From the NCBI RefSeq assembly GCF_900188435.1, contig NZ_FYFA01000001.1:186001-250000 (forward strand): DNA of 64,000 bases, written 5' to 3'. Each line of letters starts with the position of its first letter. The first letter of the stretch is position 1. The DNA comes from Marinobacter sp. es.048. Its GTDB lineage: Bacteria > Pseudomonadota > Gammaproteobacteria > Pseudomonadales > Oleiphilaceae. Shown here one piece after another: positions 16,614-26,287 of this stretch. Made by a program: the position numbers and the translations under genes. Under the pieces are notes generated by a model. That model had not been told where the DNA came from and did not search any database. It was given only the letters and a program-made list of their open reading frames with translations.

Positions 16614-17309
16614 TTATTGCATCCAGCCGTAGCCGGCGAGTGACTGGCTGTCTTCATTGAGTGCAAAGCCGAAAACCCTTTGCGGGGCTTTCAGGCCTCC
16701 CAGGCTGAAGGCAGTATTCAGCACGCACAGGGTGGGATCGGCCACGGGAACGTCCTGCTCACTCCTGTTTCGGCGCCCGGCCAGACTGCCCCCTGACATG
16801 GCCTGAAGCCAGAGCTGTTCGTGCTCCCACTGCTGAATCAGGTTGCGAATATAGGTATCGTGCGGCTGGTGATTTTTCTTGCTCGCGCCCTGTTCTTTCT
16901 GGTCCAGGCAGATCAGAAGAATCCCCTGCTCCCGGAGCTTTTCCAGACAGTGACCAATCTGCCTGTAGTCGTCACTGGTCATCCCGGTATTCAGCCTCAA
17001 CTCAATGACCTCTTCCGGCGACACACCTGTCATGCTCTCAGCCAGCGATTCCAATCCGGGATCCCGCCCACCCTCAATGGTGGCCAGGAATCCCCTATCG
17101 GCCATCAGCGATTGCAAACGTGCCGCAAGAAGCCCTTTGCCGCACTGGTGAAAAATTTCAGGTTTGTCGCCGCCCTTTCGAGAGGTGATAAACGTGACGT
17201 TACCAACCTGCATGTCCCGCTTGATCAGACGACGGAGCCTGGGCTGGCTTATCGGATCTGAATACGCATCTCTGTCACAGGACAGGTAAAACACTGGCAG
17301 TTTCGGCAC
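16614..17309 (-). CDS. LigB/DODA-like protein lacking the expected metal ligands
   Basis: About 231 residues, not a standard dmp gene. Parts recall the YgiD/DODA group of the LigB superfamily: the opening PKLPVFYLSC, the segment CLEKLREQGILLICLD (compare GRKLAALRDEGIMLVASGN in E. coli YgiD as remembered), and a final VFGFALNEDSQSLAGYGW. The histidines that hold iron or zinc (HGSP, SAHW and DHG motifs) have no counterpart, so dioxygenase activity is unlikely. The GTG at 17309 is preferred because GGGAGG precedes it, and it gives a family-like N-terminus. It lies 51 bp after dmpI on the same strand. The homology call is tentative. Confidence 0.55.
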   Translation of the reverse strand: MPKLPVFYLSCDRDAYSDPISQPRLRRLIKRDMQVGNVTFITSRKGGDKPEIFHQCGKGLLAARLQSLMADRGFLATIEGGRDPGLESLAESMTGVSPEEVIELRLNTGMTSDDYRQIGHCLEKLREQGILLICLDQKEQGASKKNHQPHDTYIRNLIQQWEHEQLWLQAMSGGSLAGRRNRSEQDVPVADPTLCVLNTAFSLGGLKAPQRVFGFALNEDSQSLAGYGWMQ

Positions 17310-17360
17310 AGAGCCTCCCATCAGGCCATTAGCGAGCAAATAGGCCGGCTAGGCGAGGCG

Positions 17361-17552
17361 TCAGCGCCCCAGTTTCTTGGCCGACTGGCCGCCAATACCG
17401 AAATGCTGCCTGGGCATCTCGGTAATAATAATCCGGACACTTTCCGCCGGAGCTCCCAACGACCGTGAAATCGCATCAGTCACCTCCCGGATAAGCATTT
17501 CCTTCTGCTCATCCGACCGTCCTTCAATAATATTGATTTGCGCAACAGGCAT
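17361..17552 (-). CDS. dmpI: 4-Oxalocrotonate tautomerase
   Basis: A 63-residue protein beginning [20 protein letters not shown]; after removal of Met, Pro1 is the catalytic base, and Arg residues around 39-40 match the family. It converts 2-hydroxymuconate to 4-oxalocrotonate (2-oxohex-3-enedioate) in the dehydrogenase branch of meta-cleavage. The final [10 protein letters not shown] matches the usual end of the 62-63 residue subunit. It follows dmpH by 9 bp in the operon. Confidence 0.96.
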   Translation of the reverse strand: MPVAQINIIEGRSDEQKEMLIREVTDAISRSLGAPAESVRIIITEMPRQHFGIGGQSAKKLGR

Positions 17553-17561
17553 GGGATCTCC

Positions 17562-18356
17562 TTATTCGAAGCGGGCAGACACAGTACCCAACCCCTGGTA
17601 GCGAACCGTGATATTGTCGCCAGGCTCAACAGTAATCGCCGCCGTAATGCCTCCGGTCATAATGAAGGTGCCAGCCGGAATGTGTTCCCCGCGCTCGGCG
17701 AGCAGGTTGGCCAGCATGGCAACACTGGAAGCCGGGTGGCCAAGCACAGCCGCGCCGGCGCCCACATCAACAACCTCACCGTTCTTCTCGACCACAACAC
17801 CCAGGGTTTTCAGGTCCACATCAGCAACATCGGCCATCTGGCCACCGGTGATGAAACGCGTGGATGAGGCGTTGTCCGCTACAACGCTTACCAGGTCGAA
17901 CTTGAAGTTTTCATAGCGGGAATCGATCACTTCCACGGCGGGAATAACAAAGTCAGTCGCTGCCAGTACCTGGCCAATATGACAGCCCGGGCCCTTGAGG
18001 GGCGCCTTGGTGACGAAGGCAATCTCCGCTTCGATTTTCGGGTGGATCAGCTCTTTAGTGTTTACCACTCCTCCATCAGGCACGCTGAAGTAATCCGCCA
18101 GGAACCCGTAGATCGGCGTCTCTACCCCCATCTGGGCCATCTTCGCCCAGGAGGTGAGTCCCATCTTCATGCCTACGATCTTGTTCCCGCGGCCTTCCTT
18201 GCGACGGCGGATCTCCCACTGCACATCGTAAGCATCCTCAAAGGTCATATCCGGAAAGTCGTTGGTGACCTTGGTGATGTCGTGGGCCTGGAGTTCGGCG
18301 TTTTCCACATGCTCGGCCAGAGCCAGAACCTGCTCTTGGGTTAATGTTTTACTCAT
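17562..18356 (-). CDS. dmpH: 4-Oxalocrotonate decarboxylase
   Basis: A 264-residue member of the hydratase/decarboxylase family. [11 protein letters not shown] supplies the Glu-x-Glu metal ligands (Mg or Mn), and [11 protein letters not shown] and [16 protein letters not shown] are family landmarks. It decarboxylates 2-oxohex-3-enedioate to 2-hydroxypenta-2,4-dienoate and usually works in complex with DmpE. The start overlaps the dmpG stop (ATGA) with AAGGAG upstream. Assignment as DmpH rather than DmpE rests on residue pattern and on position between dmpG and dmpI. Confidence 0.94.
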   Translation of the reverse strand: MSKTLTQEQVLALAEHVENAELQAHDITKVTNDFPDMTFEDAYDVQWEIRRRKEGRGNKIVGMKMGLTSWAKMAQMGVETPIYGFLADYFSVPDGGVVNTKELIHPKIEAEIAFVTKAPLKGPGCHIGQVLAATDFVIPAVEVIDSRYENFKFDLVSVVADNASSTRFITGGQMADVADVDLKTLGVVVEKNGEVVDVGAGAAVLGHPASSVAMLANLLAERGEHIPAGTFIMTGGITAAITVEPGDNITVRYQGLGTVSARFE

Positions 18357-19390
18357 GCGCTTTGCTCCTTCTTGGCCGCCAGCAAATCCAGCGCCACGTC
18401 CACAATCATGTCTTCCTGGCCACCCACCATGCGGCGTTTGCCCAGTTCAACCAGAATGTCCACGGCTTTGAGACCGTATTTTTGCGCCGCCACTTCAGAA
18501 TGGCGCAGGAAGCTGGAATACACACCGGCGTAGCCCAGCGCCAGGGTTTCGCGATCGACCCGTACCGGGCGGTCCTGCAGCGGGCGAACAATGTCATCGG
18601 CCGCATCCATCAGAGCATACACGTCCGTGCCGTGCTCCCAGCCCATCTTATCGAAGGCGGCGATGCACACTTCCAGAGGCGCGTTGCCGGCACCGGCGCC
18701 CATTCCGGCCAGGGAGGCATCAATCCGGTCACAGCCTTCTTCAACGGCAACAATGGAATTGGCCACGCCCAATGCGAGGTTGTGGTGGGCATGCATGCCC
18801 GTCTGGGTTTCCGGTTTGAGAACGTCTTTGAGTGCCCGGAAGCGATCCCGGATGTCGTTCATGTTCATCGCACCGCCGGAGTCGACGACGTAAAGGCAGG
18901 TAGCGCCGTAGTCTTCCATCAGCTTGGCCTGCTCCGCCAACCCCTTCGGGGTCTGCATGTGGCTCATCATCAGGAAGCCCACCGTGTCCATACCCAGTTT
19001 GCGGGCGTGTTCGATGTGTTGCCTGGAGACATCCGCCTCGGTGCAATGGGTCGCAACCCGAACGATCCGTGCGCCGGCGTTGTAGGCGTTGTCCAGGTCA
19101 TGGACGGTGCCAATGCCGGGCAGCAGCAGGGTGGCAATTTTGGAATGGGTCACCACCTCAGCCACACCTTCAATCCACTCCAGGTCGGTGTGAGCACCGA
19201 AGCCGTAGTTGAAGCTCGAGCCCTGCAGCCCGTCGCCATGGGCCACCTCAATGGAGTCCACCTTGGCCTTGTCCAGTGCCCGTGCGATGTCCTGCACGTT
19301 CTTGATGGAGTACTGATGGCGGATAGCGTGGCTGCCGTCGCGCAGGGTCACGTCGGAGATGTAGAGTTTTTTGCCGGGGTTGAATGTCAT
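18353..19390 (-). CDS. dmpG: 4-Hydroxy-2-oxovalerate aldolase
   Basis: A 345-residue TIM-barrel aldolase. [14 protein letters not shown] (about 15-28) holds the catalytic Arg, Asp and His, and VDSGGAMN and [13 protein letters not shown] are typical of the HMGL-like DmpG family; the metal-binding histidines lie in [11 protein letters not shown]. It splits 4-hydroxy-2-oxovalerate to pyruvate and acetaldehyde and channels the acetaldehyde to DmpF. A GAGGAGG site precedes the ATG at 19390; dmpF lies 13 bp upstream. Confidence 0.96.
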   Translation of the reverse strand: MTFNPGKKLYISDVTLRDGSHAIRHQYSIKNVQDIARALDKAKVDSIEVAHGDGLQGSSFNYGFGAHTDLEWIEGVAEVVTHSKIATLLLPGIGTVHDLDNAYNAGARIVRVATHCTEADVSRQHIEHARKLGMDTVGFLMMSHMQTPKGLAEQAKLMEDYGATCLYVVDSGGAMNMNDIRDRFRALKDVLKPETQTGMHAHHNLALGVANSIVAVEEGCDRIDASLAGMGAGAGNAPLEVCIAAFDKMGWEHGTDVYALMDAADDIVRPLQDRPVRVDRETLALGYAGVYSSFLRHSEVAAQKYGLKAVDILVELGKRRMVGGQEDMIVDVALDLLAAKKEQSA

Positions 19391-19403
19391 GGGAATATCC
19401 TCC

Positions 19404-20339
19404 TCAGTTGACCAGCGATTCGGCGATGCGCTCGGCGGTACCGAGAGCGGCGGAGGTCATGATGTCCAGATTTCCGGCGTAGGCCGGCAGGTAATGGGCG
19501 GCGCCCTCCACTTCCAGGAAGATGGAGGTCTTCAGGCCGCTGAAGCGACCCAGGCCTGGAACGTTCATGGGCTGGTCTTCGGGGATGTCATCAAACTGCA
19601 CTTTCTGCTTGAGACGGTAGCCTGGCACATAGCTGTTTACGGCCTGGACCATTTCTTCCACCGAGGCTTCCACTTCAGCCTTGTCGGCGGCGTCGGAGAG
19701 TACGTACACAGTATCGCGCATCAACAGGGGCGGCTCGGCCGGGTTCAGAATGATGATGGCCTTGCCCTTCTGGGCACCGCCCACCACTTCGATGGCCCGG
19801 GAGGTGGTTTCGGTAAACTCGTCGATGTTGGCGCGGGTGCCCGGGCCGGCCGACTTGCTGGAAATCGACGCTACAATTTCGGCGTAATGGGCCTTGGCCA
19901 CTCGAGATACCGCCGCAACCATGGGGATGGTGGCCTGGCCGCCGCAGGTAACCATGTTGACGTTGCCTTCCTGAAGCTGCTGCTCAAGGTTCACCACCGG
20001 CACACAGTAGGGGCCGATCGCCGCAGGAGTCATATCAATAATCTTGATGCTCTCCTTATGGCCGCGCAGAAACACTTCGTTGTGCATGTGGGCCTTCGCG
20101 GAGGTTGCATCAAATACGATGTCGATGTCGGCGAATTCCGGCATCTTTACCAGTCCATCCACACCCTCGTGAGTGGTGGCCACCCCCATCCGGGCAGCAC
20201 GGGCCAGACCGTCCGATTCCGGATCAATGCCGACCATGGCGCCCATTTCAATGTTCTTACCATTGCGCAGGATCTTGATCATCAGGTCGGTGCCGATGTT
20301 GCCCGAGCCGATGATCGCTGCCTTGATTTTCTTGCTCAT
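19404..20339 (-). CDS. dmpF: Acylating acetaldehyde dehydrogenase
   Basis: A 311-residue enzyme with an N-terminal NAD-binding motif ([18 protein letters not shown]) and the catalytic cysteine in [16 protein letters not shown] (about residue 130). It turns acetaldehyde, NAD and CoA into acetyl-CoA, the last step of the meta pathway, in a channelling complex with DmpG. Length and motifs are complete. GAGGAA precedes the ATG at 20339. Confidence 0.96.
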   Translation of the reverse strand: MSKKIKAAIIGSGNIGTDLMIKILRNGKNIEMGAMVGIDPESDGLARAARMGVATTHEGVDGLVKMPEFADIDIVFDATSAKAHMHNEVFLRGHKESIKIIDMTPAAIGPYCVPVVNLEQQLQEGNVNMVTCGGQATIPMVAAVSRVAKAHYAEIVASISSKSAGPGTRANIDEFTETTSRAIEVVGGAQKGKAIIILNPAEPPLLMRDTVYVLSDAADKAEVEASVEEMVQAVNSYVPGYRLKQKVQFDDIPEDQPMNVPGLGRFSGLKTSIFLEVEGAAHYLPAYAGNLDIMTSAALGTAERIAESLVN

Positions 20340-20365
20340 AGCCTATTCCTCATTGTTCTTTTCAA

Positions 20366-21151
20366 TCAGGCAAAACGCACCGAGGCGCTACCAATGCCAC
20401 CGATGTCTACCCGCATGTAGTCACCGGCCTTGACCGGCTCCAGTGGCACCAGAGAACCGGAAAGGATGACCTCGCCCGCCCTCAGGGAAATACCGAACTC
20501 GCCCAGGGTATTGGCCAGCCAGGTCACGCAATTCACCGGGGAACCGAGTGCTGCCGCTCCGGCCCCGGCACTGAGAACACTGCCGTTCTTCTCAACCACC
20601 ATGCCGCAAGTCACCAGGTCCACTTTGCGCGGAGACACCGCCTGATCCCCCAGAACAAACAAGCCACAGGAGGCGTTGTCGGCAATGGTGTCCTGGATGG
20701 CAATTTTCCAGTCCTGGATGCGGGAATCGACGATTTCGAAACAGGGCATCACACACTCGGTTGCCGCCAGCACATCTGCATTGGTGATCCCTGGTCCGAT
20801 CAGATCCTTTTTCAGGATGAAGGCAATTTCGCCTTCAGCTCGGGGGGCAATCAGCCGATCACTGATGGGCATCACCTCGCCACTGTTAAATACCATGTCA
20901 TCGGTGAGATAACCGAAATCTGGCTGGTGCACATTGAGCATGTTCTGCACCGCCTTGCTGGTTACACCGATCTTCTTGCCAATGATCGAGGCCCCGTCCG
21001 CCAAACGACGCTCCAGCATTCGAAGCGAGATGTGATAGGCGTCGTCAACGGTTATGTCTTCACCACGGCTGGTCAGCGGGCTGACGGCTTCCCGACTTGT
21101 CATGGCCTGGTAGAGCTCGTCACCGAAGGCCTGAATTTTTGACTGTTCCAT
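20366..21151 (-). CDS. dmpE: 2-Oxopent-4-enoate (2-hydroxypentadienoate) hydratase
   Basis: A 261-residue paralogue of DmpH. APRAEGEIAFIL carries the Glu-x-Glu metal site, and ASIIGKKIGVTSKAVQ and SAGAGAAALGSPVNCV match the hydratase branch (MhpD/DmpE). It adds water to 2-hydroxypenta-2,4-dienoate to give 4-hydroxy-2-oxovalerate. Its ATG overlaps the dmpD stop (TAATG), consistent with coupled translation. Confidence 0.94.
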   Translation of the reverse strand: MEQSKIQAFGDELYQAMTSREAVSPLTSRGEDITVDDAYHISLRMLERRLADGASIIGKKIGVTSKAVQNMLNVHQPDFGYLTDDMVFNSGEVMPISDRLIAPRAEGEIAFILKKDLIGPGITNADVLAATECVMPCFEIVDSRIQDWKIAIQDTIADNASCGLFVLGDQAVSPRKVDLVTCGMVVEKNGSVLSAGAGAAALGSPVNCVTWLANTLGEFGISLRAGEVILSGSLVPLEPVKAGDYMRVDIGGIGSASVRFA

Positions 21152-22032
21152 TACTTACCTCCGCCAGCGGCCTGGTCGGCCTCGTTAAGAAAATCGTTTA
21201 CCAGTCGTGCAAATCGACCGGCATGTTCAATCTGGGTCCAGTGCCCACAACGCCCGAACACATGCAGCTGTGCCCGGTCGATCAATTCAGCAAGGCGATA
21301 GGAGGCTTCGAGAGGAATAACCTCGTCCTCCCGGCCGTGAAGAATCAGGGTCTCGTGGGGCAGCCCCCGGATGTCATCTTCGTTACTGGCCAGATTGTCG
21401 ACCCAACGTTGACGGGGAGCGGGGAACATGGCCGAGAACGACTCCTGAAATCCGGGCCGGACGCTTGCCTGATAACGCATTTCTGCCAGCTCATCGGTCA
21501 ACAGCCCTTTGTTAAAGGCGAACACATCCATCAATCGGCGCATGGTCTCCAGGGACGGCTCGTACCCCCAGACCTCGTCGAGTCCTTTGGTGATCGGAAA
21601 ATTGACGCCCACCGAACCCATCAGCACCAACCGCCGCACACGCTCGGGGTGCTCGATTGCGAGCGCGAGGGCGAGACCACCGCCAAAGGAATTCCCCACC
21701 AGGTCGACCTGCTCAAGATCCAGTTCATCCATTACACCCAGAGCGTGCTTCACCCAGCGCTCCCGGTTGTAGATCTGATATTCGGGACGCTCGCTGTAAC
21801 CGAAGCCCAGCATGTCCGGCGCAACCACCCGGCGGTGTTTGGCCAGCTCCGGAATGACCAAGCGCCAGTTTGCCCAGGCGGTAACGCCGGGACCGGAACC
21901 GTGAATCATCATCACCGGAAAACCGCCCTCTCCCTGGTCATGGACGTTTGTGCGATAGCCTGCGGCAACAATCTCACGCCCGATTTCAGGGCTGCCTGCA
22001 GATGCGTTCATGACAACCTCATAATTTGACAC
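21151..22032 (-). CDS. dmpD: 2-Hydroxymuconic semialdehyde hydrolase
   Basis: A 293-residue alpha/beta hydrolase with nucleophile elbow VGNSFGGGLAL, oxyanion segment MIHGSGPGVTAWANW, and acid and base residues in HGREDEVIPL and FGRCGHWTQIEH. It cleaves the meta-ring-fission product to 2-hydroxypentadienoate and formate or another acid. This branch is required for products of alkylated phenols that DmpC cannot oxidise. The start overlaps the end of dmpC by 14 bp. Confidence 0.95.
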   Translation of the reverse strand: MSNYEVVMNASAGSPEIGREIVAAGYRTNVHDQGEGGFPVMMIHGSGPGVTAWANWRLVIPELAKHRRVVAPDMLGFGYSERPEYQIYNRERWVKHALGVMDELDLEQVDLVGNSFGGGLALALAIEHPERVRRLVLMGSVGVNFPITKGLDEVWGYEPSLETMRRLMDVFAFNKGLLTDELAEMRYQASVRPGFQESFSAMFPAPRQRWVDNLASNEDDIRGLPHETLILHGREDEVIPLEASYRLAELIDRAQLHVFGRCGHWTQIEHAGRFARLVNDFLNEADQAAGGGK

Positions 22033-23479
22033 AGATATTTTTCATTTCGGTGTAGAACTCAAGGGAGTGGACACCACCTTCACGACCGACGCCGGATTGC
22101 TTGCTACCGCCGAAAGGTGTGCGCAGATCCCGCAGGAACCAGCTGTTCACCCAGATAATCCCGGCTTCAATCTGGCCGGCGACCCGGTGGGCACGGGTAA
22201 TGTTTTCGCTCCAGATAGCCGATGCCAGGCCATAGGGAAGGCTGTTGGCCAGTTCGATGGCCTCCTCTTCGGTATCGAAGGGACGGATGTGGCAACAGGG
22301 ACCGAAGATTTCGTCCGTCACCACCGCGGAGTCGTCCGCGAGACCGGTCCAGATAGTCGGCTCAACCCAGGCTCCGCCCGCCAGCTCTGCCGGCATATCC
22401 GGCACACCGCCACCGGTGACCACAGTGGCACCGTCATCAACCGCTTTCTGATAGTAGGAGAGGACTTTTTCACGATGCTTGAGGCTCACCAGAGGCCCAA
22501 GGTTGGCTTCGGCATCATCGGGGGGACCGATCTTCAGACCCTCCGCAGCTTCCTTCAGACGGCCAACGAACTCGTCGAAAATCGAACGTTCAACGTAAAC
22601 CCGTTCGGTCCCCAGGCAGACCTGGCCGCAGTTGGCAAAAGCAGAACGCATGGTGCCCTCAATGGCCTTGTCCATATCGCAATCTGCGAATACCAGGCCT
22701 GCATTCTTGCCACCCAGCTCCAGGGAAATATCCCGAATCCCCTTGGCAGCCGCTTTCATGATGACTTCGCCAGTGCCGGTCTCGCCGGTGAAGGTAAAAC
22801 CGTCAACCTGCGGGTGCTCGGTCAGGTAGGCACCGGCGGAATCACCGCCGAAGCCATGCACCACATTGTAGACACCGTCTGGAAGTCCGGCTTCTTTCAT
22901 AACCTCGCCCAGAAGGGCTGTGGTGGTGGGCGTCTCTTCCGACGGCTTCACCACTACCGTATTGCCGCAGGCCAGGGCCGGCCCAACCTTCCAGGTCATC
23001 AGCAGCAAAGGCAGGTTCCAGGGACTGATAACGCCGATCACGCCTTTAGGGCGACGAACGGCGTAGTTCAGTGCACCGGTACCATCCGGAGTAGGCATTT
23101 CAAAGGATTCGGTGGGCACGTTCTTGATCATGTCCGCGAACACTTTGAAGTTGGCGGCTCCCCGGGGGATGTCGATATGGCTGGCCAGAGATTTTGGCTT
23201 GCCGGTATCGAGACACTCTGCCTCCAGGAACTCATCAAAACGGGCGTTGATACCATCCGCCACCTTGTGAAGGATGGCGGTACGCTGTTCCAGGGTCATT
23301 TTGCCCCAGGGACCCCGCAGCGCGGCCCTTGCCGCCTTCACTGCTGCGTCCACCTCTTCCCGGCCAGCTTCGTGCACCCTGCTGATCACTTTGCCGTTCG
23401 CAGGATTAACGTTGTCGAACAGCCTGCCACTGGCCGAACCAACGTACTGCCCATTGATGTAGTGTTTAATGTCTTTCAT
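22019..23479 (-). CDS. dmpC: 2-Hydroxymuconic semialdehyde dehydrogenase
   Basis: A 486-residue aldehyde dehydrogenase. The catalytic cysteine is in FANCGQVCLGTERVYVER, the general-base glutamate in SLELGGKNAGLVF, and the NAD region in FTFTGETGTGEVIM. It oxidises 2-hydroxymuconic semialdehyde to 2-hydroxymuconate, the start of the 4-oxalocrotonate branch completed by DmpI and DmpH. The operon context makes this assignment much firmer than homology to aldehyde dehydrogenases alone. Confidence 0.95.
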   Translation of the reverse strand: MKDIKHYINGQYVGSASGRLFDNVNPANGKVISRVHEAGREEVDAAVKAARAALRGPWGKMTLEQRTAILHKVADGINARFDEFLEAECLDTGKPKSLASHIDIPRGAANFKVFADMIKNVPTESFEMPTPDGTGALNYAVRRPKGVIGVISPWNLPLLLMTWKVGPALACGNTVVVKPSEETPTTTALLGEVMKEAGLPDGVYNVVHGFGGDSAGAYLTEHPQVDGFTFTGETGTGEVIMKAAAKGIRDISLELGGKNAGLVFADCDMDKAIEGTMRSAFANCGQVCLGTERVYVERSIFDEFVGRLKEAAEGLKIGPPDDAEANLGPLVSLKHREKVLSYYQKAVDDGATVVTGGGVPDMPAELAGGAWVEPTIWTGLADDSAVVTDEIFGPCCHIRPFDTEEEAIELANSLPYGLASAIWSENITRAHRVAGQIEAGIIWVNSWFLRDLRTPFGGSKQSGVGREGGVHSLEFYTEMKNICVKL

Positions 23480-23512
23480 TGCTGCTAGATCCTGTTGCGC
23501 CAGTGTCGGTTG

Positions 23513-24436
23513 TCAGGTCAATACCGTCAGGAACCGTTCGTTCAGTACCCGGTCGTGATAGAAGATGGCCTTGCCCAGTTGCTCTGCCTGCCAGGTGACC
23601 GGCTTGTGGTCGGGGTAGTTGTAATCTCCGCCACAGAACACTTCGTTGCGGTTGCCGGAAGGATCGAAGAAATAGATCGTCTTGCCATGGGTCAGGCCAT
23701 GCCGCGTGGGGCCGATATCAATTGAGGTGTCTGTCATAGAGATCAGGTCGGCCGCCCTGAGCACGTCTTCCCAGGTTTCAAGGTAGAACGAGGCGTGGTG
23801 GAACTTGCCTTTCTCTTCATGATGAATAAAGGCAATGTCATGGGCCTTTGTGGACAGAGTCAGGAACTGGGCGATTCGGGTGCCGTCGCCATCCAGCACC
23901 TGCTCGGCCAGATAGAACCCGAGCACGTTAACGAACAGGTCGTAAGTGGCAGCTAACTCTGGCCCATAAAGCAGGCAGTGATCGAAGCGAACCGCCTTCA
24001 TCCCATCGAGGCCACGCGGCCAGGCTTCCGGGTTCACCTCGGTAATGCCCCATTTGCCGGTGTATTTCTTATCAGCGTAGAGTTCGAACGCGTGGCCGGA
24101 CGGGGCGTTGAACCGAACCCGCCGGCCACAATCCTTCAGTTCGTCTTCCGGAACCTGTTCGACCTCCACGCCGTGATCGACCAGATCTTGTTCCAGTTGC
24201 TGCAGGGAGGCTTCATCCACAACCTTGAAGGCCATAAAGTCCATGCCCGGCTCGTCTGCGGCTCGGAGCACGACAGAGAACTTGTCCACCTCCGTCCAGG
24301 CTTTCAGGTACACACGACCCTGATCGTCCCGGTCGGTTTCAATAAGCCCCAGAAGATCCGTGTAGTGTTTGACAGCTTCATCCATATCGAGAACTCGGAT
24401 CTGGACGTGGCCGGGACGCATCACACCTTTTTTCAT
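23513..24436 (-). CDS. dmpB: Catechol 2,3-dioxygenase
   Basis: A 307-residue type I extradiol dioxygenase with two vicinal-oxygen-chelate modules. Iron ligands are visible as His in [12 protein letters not shown] and [15 protein letters not shown] and Glu in [12 protein letters not shown]. It opens catechol to 2-hydroxymuconic semialdehyde with O2. The ATG at 24436 gives [18 protein letters not shown], the normal N-terminus; a longer reading would overlap dmpQ. It starts 5 bp after the ferredoxin gene, whose product typically reactivates this enzyme. Confidence 0.97.
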   Translation of the reverse strand: MKKGVMRPGHVQIRVLDMDEAVKHYTDLLGLIETDRDDQGRVYLKAWTEVDKFSVVLRAADEPGMDFMAFKVVDEASLQQLEQDLVDHGVEVEQVPEDELKDCGRRVRFNAPSGHAFELYADKKYTGKWGITEVNPEAWPRGLDGMKAVRFDHCLLYGPELAATYDLFVNVLGFYLAEQVLDGDGTRIAQFLTLSTKAHDIAFIHHEEKGKFHHASFYLETWEDVLRAADLISMTDTSIDIGPTRHGLTHGKTIYFFDPSGNRNEVFCGGDYNYPDHKPVTWQAEQLGKAIFYHDRVLNERFLTVLT

Positions 24437-24441
24437 GACAG

Positions 24442-24777
24442 TTACCTCAACGCTTTTGTTGTTGTTTGCTTGCTCGTATTGCCCGCCGCCGACGACGGCA
24501 GGCATTCAATAGTCAGATCGGTCACCGGATAGACCCGGCACGCAAGGACCTCCCCTTGCTCAATAGCTTCCGGCGGTGCGTGTGCTCTACTCATCTTTCC
24601 GCACTCGTACTCGCCCTCAATCACCCGGATCTTGCAGTACCCGCAGCCACCACCGCGGCAGCCGACGGGAACGCACTTCATACCCCATTGCTCCATCGCT
24701 TTGAGAACGCTTTGCCCTTCACCGCAGGTAAAGCTGTCCCCGGTTGTCCGGTTGGTTACCTGGCACTGGATTCCCAT
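24442..24777 (-). CDS. dmpQ: Plant-type [2Fe-2S] ferredoxin, catechol dioxygenase reactivation
   Basis: A 111-residue ferredoxin with cysteines in the pattern C-x4-C-x4-C-x2-C ([16 protein letters not shown] region, about 35-48) and the last ligand in EVLACRVYP. DmpQ/XylT proteins re-reduce the iron of catechol 2,3-dioxygenase after inactivation by substituted catechols. The gene sits directly between dmpP and dmpB, as expected for this role. A GGAGGCGGGCC site precedes the ATG. The low-complexity tail [12 protein letters not shown] is longer than in some homologues. Confidence 0.92.
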   Translation of the reverse strand: MGIQCQVTNRTTGDSFTCGEGQSVLKAMEQWGMKCVPVGCRGGGCGYCKIRVIEGEYECGKMSRAHAPPEAIEQGEVLACRVYPVTDLTIECLPSSAAGNTSKQTTTKALR

Positions 24778-24790
24778 GGCCCGCCTCCGG

Positions 24791-25852
24791 CTATATCTTC
24801 TTGAACAGGGCCGAACGCTGGGTGTCTTCAGCCCCGTCAGCCGCTGTCAGGAATTTCTCCATGAAGATGTCTCGCTCGAACAACCGCCCCTGCATAAGCG
24901 CTGTGATAGCCGCATCAATCATCGGAGGGGGGCCGCACAGGTAGGCCTTGTTGCCCGCGAACCGGCCATCGAAATGGGCTTTGGCTGCGTCATGGACATA
25001 GCCACGAAAGCCCTGCCATTCAGAGTCTTCGTCGGCCTGGCTAAGCGCCGGTACGTAGGTGAAGTTGTCGTGATCGCGATCCAAAGCCTCGAACAGCTCC
25101 CGGTTGTAGAGTTCCGCCAGGTTGCGAGCGCCCTGGAACAGAACGATCTTGCGCTCATCGTCCTGCTCCAGAAGATCCAGAATCATCGATTGGGGGCTGG
25201 ACAGCCCTGAACCGCCAGCGATGAAGATCAGATCGCCCGGCTGGGAGCTGCGCACAAAGAACTGGCCGTAGGGACCTGAAAGATTCAGTGCATCACCGGT
25301 TTTCAGTTGTTCGTGGATGTAAGTAGTGGCAGCACCGCCCTCAACGAGACGAACATGCAGCTCCACTTCGTCCGCTTTGCCCGGCGGGTTAGCCAGAGAG
25401 AATGCCCGCGCGCCATCGACACCGGGCAACTCAATGTTGATGTATTGGCCCGCCTGGAAGGTCATGGGGCGATCCAGCTTCAGATGCACGCCCCTGATGG
25501 TTGGAGATAGCTCCACGATGTCCGTCACAGTGGCGGTATAGTCCTCAACCGGGTAGCCCTCGAAATCCGGGTCCACATCGATATCCGCTTCGATGGTGAC
25601 ATCGCTCTCGACCGTGGCACAGCAGGCCAATACCTTGCCCTCGTCACGTTCGATATCCATCAGGGCGAAGGGCGAGGCGTCACCAATTTCGACATCACCT
25701 TCCAGTACCTGGACCTTGCAGGTGGCGCAGGTGCCATGCCCGCACGCAAAGGGCAACCAGACACCCTGGCGCAGTGCTGCTTGCAGAATGGTCTGCCCAT
25801 CCTCCACTTCAATCTGCTCGCCGATGGGCTCGATCGTTACGGTGTGACTCAT
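24791..25852 (-). CDS. dmpP: Phenol hydroxylase P5, NADH:ferredoxin-type reductase
   Basis: A 353-residue reductase. An N-terminal [2Fe-2S] domain (CGHGTCATCKVQ, later cysteine in VLACCATVES) is followed by an FAD-binding domain (GARAFSLANPPG, variant of RxYS) and an NAD-binding domain (IAGGSGLSSPQSM and CGPPPMIDAAI). It passes electrons from NADH to the diiron oxygenase. GAGG precedes the ATG at 25852 by eight bases. Complete, with the usual length. Confidence 0.96.
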   Translation of the reverse strand: MSHTVTIEPIGEQIEVEDGQTILQAALRQGVWLPFACGHGTCATCKVQVLEGDVEIGDASPFALMDIERDEGKVLACCATVESDVTIEADIDVDPDFEGYPVEDYTATVTDIVELSPTIRGVHLKLDRPMTFQAGQYINIELPGVDGARAFSLANPPGKADEVELHVRLVEGGAATTYIHEQLKTGDALNLSGPYGQFFVRSSQPGDLIFIAGGSGLSSPQSMILDLLEQDDERKIVLFQGARNLAELYNRELFEALDRDHDNFTYVPALSQADEDSEWQGFRGYVHDAAKAHFDGRFAGNKAYLCGPPPMIDAAITALMQGRLFERDIFMEKFLTAADGAEDTQRSALFKKI

Positions 25853-25862
25853 GGCGCTTACC

Positions 25863-26222
25863 TCAGGATGCAGAGCCGGCGATGCCGTTCAGTTCTGGAG
25901 TGATCACAGTCAGCATGCTCTTGTGGTCAATGCCACTGTCCTTGAGGGTGGCCGAGGCATCTGGCTTGAAGGACTCGCCGTTCAGTTGCCATTGAGCATC
26001 CAGAAACCTGGCTTTGGCCGATTCTGGATGGGCCTCAACCGCAGGCTTCAGCACCTCCTCGATAAAGGCTCCGAAAGTCATATCCGGCTGCACCAGAAAA
26101 GCAAACGGCGAGCAGTACATCAGGTGGTGGGGCCAGTAGAGATACAGCAACTGCATGCCATGGAAGTTCTCCACCTTGTCCCGTGGTTCAAACTTGTAAT
26201 CGTATAAAGCGTTCACACTCAT
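25863..26222 (-). CDS. dmpO: Phenol hydroxylase P4 (gamma) subunit
   Basis: A 119-residue protein beginning MSVNALYDYKFEPRDKVENF, typical of DmpO/TomA4, the small structural subunit of the (alpha-beta-gamma)2 hydroxylase. WPHHLMYCSPFAFLVQPDM is a conserved landmark. The ATG at 26222 is chosen because AAGG lies eight bases upstream; the GTG nine bases earlier falls inside that site. No catalytic residues are expected. Confidence 0.93.
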   Translation of the reverse strand: MSVNALYDYKFEPRDKVENFHGMQLLYLYWPHHLMYCSPFAFLVQPDMTFGAFIEEVLKPAVEAHPESAKARFLDAQWQLNGESFKPDASATLKDSGIDHKSMLTVITPELNGIAGSAS

Positions 26223-26287
26223 GATGGTCACCTTGTTGTTTTTGTGGGTGAAACGCCCGATGCCGGTAACACCGGGCGAATCCCGGA

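Noticed and set aside
22067..23488. A 473-codon open frame antisense to dmpC (and a similar one at 18344-19411 antisense to dmpG)
   Set aside because: These long frames are products of GC-rich codon bias opposite well-identified enzymes; they have no recognisable domains or ribosome binding sites.
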